64,000 nt of DNA. Source: Caulobacteraceae bacterium. GTDB taxonomy: Bacteria; Pseudomonadota; Alphaproteobacteria; Caulobacterales; Aquidulcibacteraceae. Location: positions 18,930 to 82,929 of the forward strand of contig WRPF01000004.1 in the NCBI GenBank assembly GCA_009773335.1. Direction: 5' to 3'. The notes under the pieces were generated by a model, which did no database searches, was not told the DNA's origin, and saw only the letters and a list, made by a program, of their open reading frames with translations. Position numbers and translations under genes: made by a program. Shown piece after piece: positions 9,135-20,153 of the stretch; the stretch's first letter is position 1, and every line of letters begins with the position of its first letter.

Positions 9135-10204
9135 GCCGCGTGGCCAATGTCGCGCCTGAACCAATCGACCACATGCGGCGGCATGCCAAGACGCTCAGCA
9201 GCCTTTGCAAGCCGAGCGGGCTCTAGCCTGAACTGCGGCGCGGGAATTCCGCGCCGTCCCATCTCGATCATCATGTGCGACATGACCGACATGCTTTGCA
9301 TGATCGCGTCCTTGTCTGGCTTTATCGGCGAGCCCTTGATGAAGGCAAGCGTGGAGATGCAGTTGATCTCATCGAAGCGCTCACGGAGCTGCTCGTCGGA
9401 GTATCCGGCCATGTAGGGATTGCGCCGATAGTCGAGTTCCCATTTTTCCTGCCGCCGCATCTGCTCCGGAATATGGTCGATGGTCGTAAACTTCTGTTCG
9501 CGCGGATCGGCGCGGTAGAGCGGCACGCCGTTCCACGACGCCCAGCGGACGAGAAAAAGCTCGGTGACATCGCGCTTCCATAGCGCGCCCTCAATCGAAG
9601 CGCCTTCAATGGACACCATCGGGAACGCGATTTGGCGCTGGATCGTCGCGGCGTGACGCTCGCTGAGGAAGATCACCGCATCGATGTGAGGATAGAGCGG
9701 CGCGCCTTTCTCCTGCCGGAGCAGGAGATGCTGCACGATGTAGGCAACCATCTCTGGATCATATATTTCATGATCCTCATTAGCGAGCACCACCACCTTG
9801 ACCATGTTCTTGCGCGGGAAATCTTCCTCGTGCGTTTTGAGCTGTTTGTTGGCCTTATGGATGTGGTTCTTGATGGCGCGGCCAAGCCGGTCCAGGAAGC
9901 GGCGCTTCACCTCCTCCGGTTCGTCGATTTGATTGAGGAAGGATTGGATCGGTGCTGAGCCGAGAAATTCCGGCCAGTCGTCACGTTCGCGCAGTTCGTC
10001 CGTTAGATTGTCGATGCGCTCCGAGGCATCTTCTTCAAGGCACTTGAGTTCGATTGCCAGCAATCCCCTCAGGCATCGATAGTCCACCTTCCGCGCTTCC
10101 GGGTGCTGCACGTCATCCATCGCAACCCCGTCGAGAGCCTCGACGAAGAATCGCTCCAGCCGCGGCTTAAGCTTAGGCACCTTTCCTATGCGCTCGATTC
10201 TCAT
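9131..10204 (-). CDS. Hypothetical protein with a PD-(D/E)XK-like nuclease signature
   Basis: 357 residues, no family name I can give. Near the N-terminus the pattern VDYRCLRGLLAIELKCLEED has the Asp - hydrophobic strand - ExK arrangement of PD-(D/E)XK nucleases, and the surrounding helices (residues about 40-75) fit that fold. The C-terminal half is rich in charged helices with no further motif. ATG start at 10204. It stands alone on the minus strand and converges with the protease gene. A DNA- or RNA-cleaving role is inference from one motif; a degenerate nuclease fold is possible. Confidence 0.65.
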   Translation of the reverse strand: MRIERIGKVPKLKPRLERFFVEALDGVAMDDVQHPEARKVDYRCLRGLLAIELKCLEEDASERIDNLTDELRERDDWPEFLGSAPIQSFLNQIDEPEEVKRRFLDRLGRAIKNHIHKANKQLKTHEEDFPRKNMVKVVVLANEDHEIYDPEMVAYIVQHLLLRQEKGAPLYPHIDAVIFLSERHAATIQRQIAFPMVSIEGASIEGALWKRDVTELFLVRWASWNGVPLYRADPREQKFTTIDHIPEQMRRQEKWELDYRRNPYMAGYSDEQLRERFDEINCISTLAFIKGSPIKPDKDAIMQSMSVMSHMMIEMGRRGIPAPQFRLEPARLAKAAERLGMPPHVVDWFRRDIGHAA

Positions 10205-10411
10205 TGTGCGATCCTAGCACTCCGTCGCCGGCTTGATCGATGTGGCTCGGCCTCGGCGTTGCAGGGAGACATGCCAGTCGATCTTGTAACGCCAATCGTC
10301 TAGATTTTCTGTCAGCCGGGACGTTTCGCCGACAACAGCGGGGGGTCGCCCGCCCGCTCGCTCGCTCGAAATGAGGTCCCATCAACTCCGCCGGACATGT
10401 AAAGGACAACC

Positions 10412-11041
10412 ATGGCAAGTGATCCCGACACGTTATGGCCAGATTACATCAACGCTCTCGCGCTTGCAGCAAATGAGGCAGCGCGAAATCTTGGCGTTGA
10501 GGATACCATGACCATGGAGGCCATGGAGGCCATGCAGGATCTCGCAAGTGCACTGCACAAAGAAGGCAGCTTCGCCTTGGCCAAAGACCTTCAAGGGCGC
10601 GTCGCTTGTCAGCTTCGAAGCGAAATGGGCGGGACCCATCCAGACGCGCGAGCAGCGCTGTCGAAGCTCGAGTTAATGGTGCAAACCACTCTAATGCTGA
10701 GCACCCTTAGAAGTCCCCCGAAGTCCCCGATCGCCTCTGAGGGTTACAGGTTGCTCGGGGCCTGGAGAGAGACCGGCGACCCAATGTCCTGGAACGCGCT
10801 GTTTTCCTTCGCAGCCAAGCACATGAATGATGCTGAGCTGGCATCGCTCAGAGCTTTTGTATTCGACTTCTGGAAAGTCGGTTTGATGATGAGGTCGCCA
10901 GGAAGCGAGTCGGAATTTTTCACCGCTGAACTCAAGGACGACATGCAGGAGGCTCAGTTGGAGGCGATGATGGAGCGCTACCCCAAACTCCATCAGTATC
11001 TCTTGTTCGGGTACACGTTCAACGATGACGATGATGACTAG
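10412..11041 (+). CDS. Hypothetical protein, partly TPR-like, acidic C-terminus
   Basis: 209 residues, function unknown. Residues about 45-95 (ASALHKEGSFALAKDLQGRV followed by GGTHPDARAALSKLE) resemble one degenerate tetratricopeptide unit of the same type as in the large neighbouring gene, which ends 13 bases downstream on the opposite strand. The protein ends in six or more consecutive acidic residues. The start ATG at 10412 follows AAAGGACAACC. Local GC is lower than in the backbone, as expected for cargo. It may be a partner of the TPR/NTPase protein, but only proximity and the TPR resemblance support this. Confidence 0.65.
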   Translation: MASDPDTLWPDYINALALAANEAARNLGVEDTMTMEAMEAMQDLASALHKEGSFALAKDLQGRVACQLRSEMGGTHPDARAALSKLELMVQTTLMLSTLRSPPKSPIASEGYRLLGAWRETGDPMSWNALFSFAAKHMNDAELASLRAFVFDFWKVGLMMRSPGSESEFFTAELKDDMQEAQLEAMMERYPKLHQYLLFGYTFNDDDDD

Positions 11042-11054
11042 CGCTGCAATCGTC

Positions 11055-14000
11055 CTACGCCTTGAGCGCACGGACGCATGCCTCAAGGATTTGAGCCGTA
11101 GTCTGCGCTTGCGGGTGATCAGCGCCGAAACTTGCCTTCATAATGGCGAATGAACGCCTGCAGAGTGGTTCAGCCTCGGCGTGCCGATTTGTGGTTACGA
11201 GGAGGACCGCGAGGTTATTGAGGCGGATAGCGACGTTGGGATGATCAGGACCGAAGCTCTCCTCGTCGATTTTGAGCGCGCGTCGAAGTAACGGCTCAGC
11301 TTCTGCCAAGCGGCCAGTCGCGCGAAGAAGCGTCGCGAGGTTGTTCAGGCCCATCGCTACATCGATATCGTCGAGCGCCAGGCCTTTCTCGGCAATATCG
11401 AGCGCGCGTCGCAACAAGGGCTCGGCCTCGGCCAGCCGGTTGGTATCCATCAGAAGCGCCGCGAGATTGTTTAGGTCACCCGCCACGTCGGGGTGGTCAG
11501 TGCCATAGAGTTCCTCATCAATGGCCAGCACGCGCCTCAGCAGCGGCTCGGCTTCGGTGTGGCGGTCGAGTTTGCAAAGCAGTTGAGCGAGGTGGTTGAG
11601 GCGGAGAGCTACCTTGGGGTGGTTAGCCCCGAAAGTCTTCTCGTAAGTCTCAAGCGCTTGTCGATAGAGCGGTTCTGCTTCGGCGAAGCGATCCGTAGAA
11701 CTCAGGAGTTCGGCGAGATTATCGTAAGCAGCAGCTACGTTGGAATGGATGGACCCGAAGCTCAATTGCCATATCTTGAGCACGCGCCGCAAAATCAGTT
11801 CGGCTTCGTTGAAGCGTTGCGTTTGCACGAGGCAGACCGCGAGATTGTTGAGGTCGGTCGCCACCTGCGGATGTTGTGAGCCAAAGGCCTTCTCATCAAT
11901 GGCAAGGGCGCGCCTAAGAAGCGGCTCCGCTTCCCCGTCGCGGTTTGTGGCCAGGTAGAGCGTGGCCAGATTGTTGAGAACTGTTGCGACCTTTGGATTC
12001 TCGGGGCCAAAGGTCTTCTCATCAATGGCAAGAGCGCGCTTGAGAAGCCGCTCGGCTTCGGCGTGGCGGTTAGTGTCGCCGCAGAGCACGGCCAGATCGT
12101 TTAGGTGGGCGGCTACCTTTTCATGCTCGGGACCGAAGATTTTCTCGCCAATGGCGAGCGCACGCCTCAAGAGCGGCTCGGCTTCGGCAAATTGGTCTGT
12201 TCTGGTAAGCAGGGCTGCCAAGTGTGACAGCGCAAAAGCCACAGCCTCGTTGTCCGGCTCCGCAATCCCCCGCTCCATGGTGTCGAGGGCATCGCGGTAA
12301 ATCTCCTCAGCCTCTTCGAGGCGACCCGACTGTTCCAGCAATGATGCAAGATGGATTGAAGCGACCGCCGTTATCGCATCAAATGCAAATAGGCGTCGCA
12401 ATGACGCGACACGATTCTCCGCAAGCTGCACGCTTGGTTGTCCAGAAGCGCCGGTGAACTTGAGAAAGTCTGCTAAAGCGGATGCCAGCTTGTTCTCCTC
12501 TACCGACCATCGCTCGGCCTCTCCACAACGCAAGGCGAATGCATGGCAAAGTAGGCGCTCCGGATCGCGGCCGCGCTCCTTGAGCGGCAGCCAGTAGCTC
12601 CACAACGCGCTGTCGCTTCCCGCGTGCAACAAATGGAAGTGATCGAGGTCGAGGAGCAATGCTTCCAGCCGATCCCACGCCTCGCCTGCGCGCAATTGAT
12701 AAGGCAATTCTTCCGCTTGCCGTTCGTCGGGCGGACGCATTTCGAAATAGTCGGCGAGCGAAAGATGCGCCAACCGCTTCCCTTCGTCGCTGTTGATGTA
12801 GCGGCCCCCAACCGCTTGGTTGAGAAAGTCGTGCCCAAACGCCATCCGTCCCTGATGATCGCGTAAGCCGTCGCCCAAACCGTTTCGCAACGTTGCCCAA
12901 ACGAGCGGCGACGCGTCAGTGATGGCTAGGATCTCGGTTTCCTCGAGCCCGACGCGGCTGGCCCAGATCAGCGGCAGCACCTTTGCGACGAAACCAGGTT
13001 CGCAATCACCTTCGAGACGCTTAAGTACGCGGTCGAACAGGTCGGCCATGTCACGCGCTTCGCTGTAGTCTTCCAGCCGCTCGGCCAAGCGAGCATTATC
13101 AGCCGAGACGCGCAATTCCTCGAGCACGGTCTTGAGATAAAGGGGCGACCCAGCAAGCTCTGCCGCCGCCGGTTGCAGGATACGCGCGATGTGTTGCGGC
13201 TCCAGCTTACGGCGCCAACGCTTGAGCGTGCCGGCGATGAGGTCCCGCCGCTCCTGTTCGACGAGCGGCTTAACATCGAGCGGCTCAAAGCCACGGGCCC
13301 GCGCCGCGGTCTCAGCCTCGCTTGGAAGGCTCGACGCCAGCCAATGCACTCCGGGCGCGATGGGCAACCAACGCAAATTCTGCTCACTCGACAATTTGTC
13401 GAGGCCATCGAGCGCGATGAGCATGCGCGAGCCGCTGCGTTTAGCGCTCACACGCGCCTGCGCCAGACGCTGCGCCAGCGCCGCCGACACATCCATCAAC
13501 TCGGCTCCGTCGCCGGGCAGAGCGACGCTCTCGCCAGTGGCGTGATTCAGGTGCTCCCAGAGTCTGCGCATGATCTGCATTGGATCGGCGCTGTCCGGAG
13601 AAGCTCCAAGATAGTGCTCGAACACGATGTGGCTCGGATGCGCCTTGCGCCATGCGTTGATCCAGTTGGCCACGAGAGTGGACTTGCCGCTGCCCGAGGC
13701 ACCCGTGATCAGGAGCGGCGCGGCGTCTTTTGTTTCCATCCAGCGATTGAGATCGCGCATATAGCCATCGGCGCCGACATGGAGCCGGCGCCGCTCGCGC
13801 GCATAGGCCCGGTGCAGGCGCGCGGTCTGTTCGAAGGCGCCGGGCGCATCTGCCTCGGGAAAACGCGCCTCCAGCAGAGCATCGAGGGCTGCGGCGACCT
13901 TCGGCCCGATCTCTGCTGGCCGCGCATAGGCTTCGACTCGCGACGTCCGGCCGATGTACGCCTTGAGATCCCCCAGCTTGGCGCGCGCCGCCTCTGGTTC

Positions 14001-14807
14001 AGCTGTCGCGGCGGCGCGGTCTGCGTCATTGAGCGTCGCGCGCCAATTCCAATTGGGATCGCGCTCGAAAAAGCATGCGCGCGCCGCGGTTTCGGGATCG
14101 GAGAGCACGCCGTGCATGATCTCCAACGCTGTGACACTGGTGCCTTGTGCTTCGGCGAGGACGGGATAGTCCGCCTTCAATTTGTCCGTGAGCGCCGCCG
14201 CCGGCGGGACCCAACCATAACGGTCGCCGAGCAAGCCGATGAAATAAGGACGACAGCGATCGATTTCGGCGAGCAGAGTCGGCAACGTTTCGCCGCGCTC
14301 CTGCTGCTCTCTGGTGATGCCCCACCTGAGATCGACCTCGAACAGCTCCACCCCGCGCGCCCGGTACTTGGCGCGCAACGCTGGAAACGTCTTGGTCACC
14401 AGCTCATTGCGTTCGGTCTGCATGTCGAGAAACGTCGACGACACGAACACGCGCACCGAGCGGTTGCCTTCATCGTCGTCCGCCATCTGGCCTGGCGCAC
14501 GCAACGCGGCGGGCTGGACAGCCGCAGGCTTTCTTGTTGGCGCCAGCGGCGGCGCGACATTCGCGGATGCTGGCTGGCGCGATTGCCTTTGCGCCTGTGG
14601 CACCTTGGGCTTAGTGTCGGCGTCAGAGGTTCGCGATCCCGGCCAGGTGATCCGCAGGAGCAGCGCGAACGCCAACAATGTCGTCGGCCCTGCCACCAGC
14701 AGCGCCCAGTCAGGCGTCTGCGCGATGCTCGATTGCCAGGCATCAAGCCACGCCTGTTGCATCAGCCATTCGCGGAGCTGGGCCGCCGCTTGTCTGAGCC
14801 AGTCCAT
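11055..14807 (-). CDS. Membrane-anchored DUF4062 - P-loop NTPase - TPR protein (STAND-like)
   Basis: 1250 residues. A membrane helix at about 33-53 is followed by a Pro/Ala-rich linker; a DUF4062 domain at about 117-200 begins RSVRVFVSSTFLDMQTERNE; an AAA/NACHT-type NTPase has Walker A GASGSGKST at 369-377 and Walker B LIALDGLD at 463-470; about ten tetratricopeptide units of kinesin-light-chain type (pattern AEAEPLLRRAL) run from about 815 to 1240. The effector - NTPase - repeat-sensor layout is that of signal-transducing STAND ATPases, many of which sense phage proteins. The N-terminal membrane anchor is unusual and suggests detection or killing at the membrane. Defence function is inference from architecture and from the island around it. 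Confidence 0.85.
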   Translation of the reverse strand: MDWLRQAAAQLREWLMQQAWLDAWQSSIAQTPDWALLVAGPTTLLAFALLLRITWPGSRTSDADTKPKVPQAQRQSRQPASANVAPPLAPTRKPAAVQPAALRAPGQMADDDEGNRSVRVFVSSTFLDMQTERNELVTKTFPALRAKYRARGVELFEVDLRWGITREQQERGETLPTLLAEIDRCRPYFIGLLGDRYGWVPPAAALTDKLKADYPVLAEAQGTSVTALEIMHGVLSDPETAARACFFERDPNWNWRATLNDADRAAATAEPEAARAKLGDLKAYIGRTSRVEAYARPAEIGPKVAAALDALLEARFPEADAPGAFEQTARLHRAYARERRRLHVGADGYMRDLNRWMETKDAAPLLITGASGSGKSTLVANWINAWRKAHPSHIVFEHYLGASPDSADPMQIMRRLWEHLNHATGESVALPGDGAELMDVSAALAQRLAQARVSAKRSGSRMLIALDGLDKLSSEQNLRWLPIAPGVHWLASSLPSEAETAARARGFEPLDVKPLVEQERRDLIAGTLKRWRRKLEPQHIARILQPAAAELAGSPLYLKTVLEELRVSADNARLAERLEDYSEARDMADLFDRVLKRLEGDCEPGFVAKVLPLIWASRVGLEETEILAITDASPLVWATLRNGLGDGLRDHQGRMAFGHDFLNQAVGGRYINSDEGKRLAHLSLADYFEMRPPDERQAEELPYQLRAGEAWDRLEALLLDLDHFHLLHAGSDSALWSYWLPLKERGRDPERLLCHAFALRCGEAERWSVEENKLASALADFLKFTGASGQPSVQLAENRVASLRRLFAFDAITAVASIHLASLLEQSGRLEEAEEIYRDALDTMERGIAEPDNEAVAFALSHLAALLTRTDQFAEAEPLLRRALAIGEKIFGPEHEKVAAHLNDLAVLCGDTNRHAEAERLLKRALAIDEKTFGPENPKVATVLNNLATLYLATNRDGEAEPLLRRALAIDEKAFGSQHPQVATDLNNLAVCLVQTQRFNEAELILRRVLKIWQLSFGSIHSNVAAAYDNLAELLSSTDRFAEAEPLYRQALETYEKTFGANHPKVALRLNHLAQLLCKLDRHTEAEPLLRRVLAIDEELYGTDHPDVAGDLNNLAALLMDTNRLAEAEPLLRRALDIAEKGLALDDIDVAMGLNNLATLLRATGRLAEAEPLLRRALKIDEESFGPDHPNVAIRLNNLAVLLVTTNRHAEAEPLCRRSFAIMKASFGADHPQAQTTAQILEACVRALKA
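11090..12350 (-). repeat. Degenerate 126-bp tandem repeat encoding TPR units
   Basis: About ten diverged copies of a 42-codon unit within the STAND-like gene. The shared DNA words (for example GGCTCGGCTTCGGC and close variants) recur about every 126 bases. This is coding repetition, prone to copy-number change by recombination, not a CRISPR or an intergenic array. Confidence 0.85.
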
Positions 14808-15278
14808 GCTTGCCCCCGCAGTGATGCTAGCAGGCTATCGGATCACGAGAACTGATTTTCACCGTCTCGACCCGGCCCCAACAGGCGGCCACATTGCGCT
14901 TTGAGGCAGACGTTCATCCCACTCACTCATCCGGCAGGATTGGGCCATCGATAGCGGGATTGTCACAAACGCCGAACGGCTTGCTCGCTCAATAGCTGCC
15001 GTTTGCTCTTAGACGCAAACTCCCAGGCATCCTCACCGCCGGCGCCACCGCGCTCGCCCACGCCGTCGCCATGACCGCCCGGCCGGCGGGACGCGCAAGG
15101 AGAAAATCGTCTCCCCGCCCCGCTCGCGCGGGCTATCGGTTCGCGCGTGCCGCGCGAACGCGGGCCCCACCATTTTCACCTTGCGCGGCCCGCCTCAATG
15201 GCCGGGCGCTTTAAGCGCCGTCGCGGGCGAGCCCCGCGGCCCCGGGATCAGCCGGGAACGCTTATCGGAGTTCTTCTC
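14808..15278 (+). promoter_or_regulatory. Structured leader upstream of the SSB-like gene
   Basis: About 470 bases between divergent genes without a convincing ORF. The last 220 bases are very GC-rich and contain perfect hairpins: GTTCGCGCG-TGC-CGCGCGAAC (15139-15159), GGCGCT-TTA-AGCGCC (15205-15219), and GGAGA...TCTCC near 15101. It resembles a leading-region control segment more than a simple promoter. No sigma-type promoter could be assigned with confidence. Confidence 0.4.
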
Positions 15279-15620
15279 ATGACCAACCGCGTCACTCTCC
15301 TCGGCAAACTCGTCGATGCGCCGAAGATCCGCACCATTGAAGTCCGCAATGGCTCGATCGAAATCGTCTCGCTCTGGATCGAAGCGCCAAGCGGCGAACG
15401 CGCCGATCGCTTCACCGTCGAGATCAATTGCCCGAAAGCGGCAGCCTCAGCGAAAGCAATGCGCGCCGGCGTCAGCGCAGAGATCGCCGGCCAGCTCCGT
15501 CACGACCGTTGGAAGGATAAGGCTTCCGGCAAATGGACCGGCAAGGTCTTCGTCGCCGTCGATCCCGGCGAGGGACATGTGCGCTCGAAAGGAATGGCTG
15601 AAACCGCTGAAGCGGCGTGA
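15279..15620 (+). CDS. Single-stranded DNA-binding (OB-fold) protein, ICE type
   Basis: 113 residues. The N-terminus TNRVTLLGKLVDAPKIRTIE and the central strands SIEIVSLWIEA, FTVEINCP and VSAEIAGQLRHDRWKDK follow the OB-fold of single-strand DNA-binding proteins; it is shorter than host SSB and lacks the acidic C-terminal tip. The ATG at 15279 is chosen because the OB-fold starts there and a long structured leader precedes it. Such genes are carried in the leading region of conjugative elements and coat the incoming strand or dampen SOS. The stop overlaps the next start (GTGA). Confidence 0.8.
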   Translation: MTNRVTLLGKLVDAPKIRTIEVRNGSIEIVSLWIEAPSGERADRFTVEINCPKAAASAKAMRAGVSAEIAGQLRHDRWKDKASGKWTGKVFVAVDPGEGHVRSKGMAETAEAA

Positions 15621-15949
15621 GGCCCGATCGCTGGCGTCGCTTCGGCGGCGCCAGCTTCTCTTTATCTCTGAGCGAGTTCCATGCCCGCCTCTATCTCACA
15701 GCGCGCGAGTACGACGCGCTTCTAAAGCACCAGCACGGCAAGTGTTGTGTGCGTGGCTGCAGGGCGACCGAAGCGGGCGTGATCTGGGCGCATCCCGCGC
15801 GTTGCGCGGGCCGGGCTCTCGTCGCGTCGCGACCGCGCCACGCTGGAGTGAAGCATCGAGCGCAGCGCGGCCCCTCGGGCGTCGATCCCTGGCACACGAA
15901 ATTCACAACTGGTGATTTGCAGTCAGCCCTGGCATATGCTACGGCATAG
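15617..15949 (+). CDS. Small protein with a degenerate HNH-like CC..GC motif
   Basis: About 110 residues from a GTG that overlaps the ssb stop. The stretch LTAREYDALLKHQHGKCCVRGC looks like the beginning of an HNH-type endonuclease domain, but the expected DH motif reads WAHPA and the second zinc knuckle is not recognisable. It may be a decayed or frameshifted HNH gene of the type that follows ssb in related elements, or a non-catalytic zinc protein. Confidence 0.45.
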   Translation: MRPDRWRRFGGASFSLSLSEFHARLYLTAREYDALLKHQHGKCCVRGCRATEAGVIWAHPARCAGRALVASRPRHAGVKHRAQRGPSGVDPWHTKFTTGDLQSALAYATA

Positions 15950-15970
15950 GCCAACTCGAAGGAGTGAGTC

Positions 15971-16204
15971 GTGACCGCCGAACGCAGGGTTAAGATATTT
16001 AAGAACGGGCGCAACCAGGCCGTCCGGATTCCACGTGAATTTGAGCTTCCGGGTGAGGACGCAGTCATGCGCAAAGAGGGCGAGCGGTTGGTCATCGAGC
16101 CGGCCGCCCCACCGTCACTATTGGCCCTGCTCCGAACGCTGAAGCCAATCGAAGAGGATTTCGCGCCCATTCCAGACCCAGCGCCGGAGCCGGTAGATCT
16201 GTGA
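15971..16204 (+). CDS. vapB: VapB-type antitoxin (AbrB/SpoVT fold)
   Basis: 77 residues. The N-terminal swapped-hairpin DNA-binding domain reads RRVKIFKNGRNQAVRIPREF followed by DAVMRKEGERLVIEP; the C-terminal tail, Pro/Asp-rich, would wrap the toxin. GTG start at 15971 with AAGGAG upstream. The stop overlaps the vapC start by four bases. Type II antitoxins of this family repress their own operon. It lies immediately upstream of the defence cluster and may act as an addiction module for it or for the ICE. Confidence 0.92.
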   Translation: MTAERRVKIFKNGRNQAVRIPREFELPGEDAVMRKEGERLVIEPAAPPSLLALLRTLKPIEEDFAPIPDPAPEPVDL

Positions 16205-16605
16205 GCGCTCGCTTTCTCCTCGACACCAACATCGTCTCCGACCTTGTGCGCAATCCGCAGGGCCGCACCTCGGCGAAAATCGCCGAGCTTGGTGAGGACG
16301 CGGTCGCGACCAGCATCATCGTCGCCGCCGAGCTACGATATGGCGCGGCGAAAAAAGGATCGCAGCGCTTGGCTGAGCAGCTGGAAACGATCCTTGCAGC
16401 CATGGAGGTTATTCCCTTGGAGGCGCCCGCTGATGCGACCTACGGCGCGACGCGCGTTGCGCTTGAAGCGGCAGGCACGCCCATCGGCGCAAATGATCTT
16501 CTCATCGCCGCACAAACGCTTGCCCTGGACATGGTTCTCGTGACCAACAACGAGCGCGAATTTGAGCGCGTAAGCGGTCTTAAAGTAGAAAATTGGTTGC
16601 GTTGA
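16201..16605 (+). CDS. vapC: VapC-type PIN-domain RNase toxin
   Basis: 134 residues, full length. PIN acidic residues are visible: Asp8 in FLLDTNIVSD, Glu44 in VAAELRYG, Asp99 in GANDLLIAA, and the TNNEREF segment at the fourth position. VapC toxins cleave tRNA or rRNA when freed from VapB. The GTG start overlaps the vapB stop. It is separated from the helicase gene by only 13 bases, so read-through into the defence cluster is plausible. Confidence 0.93.
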   Translation: MSARFLLDTNIVSDLVRNPQGRTSAKIAELGEDAVATSIIVAAELRYGAAKKGSQRLAEQLETILAAMEVIPLEAPADATYGATRVALEAAGTPIGANDLLIAAQTLALDMVLVTNNEREFERVSGLKVENWLR

Positions 16606-16618
16606 TGGGTAGCTTGGT

Positions 16619-20125
<3,507 letters not shown>

Positions 20126-20153
20126 ACGCGATTTCGGAAAAGACAGTGACTCA

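Noticed and set aside
11090..12350. Regular DNA repeats that could suggest a CRISPR
   Set aside because: The period is about 126 bases, copies are diverged, and they encode TPRs in frame; no constant repeat with unique spacers.
13173..14855. 560-residue plus-strand open frame
   Set aside because: Antisense to the DUF4062-NTPase gene, whose P-loop and TPRs are unambiguous; composition is that of a shadow frame.
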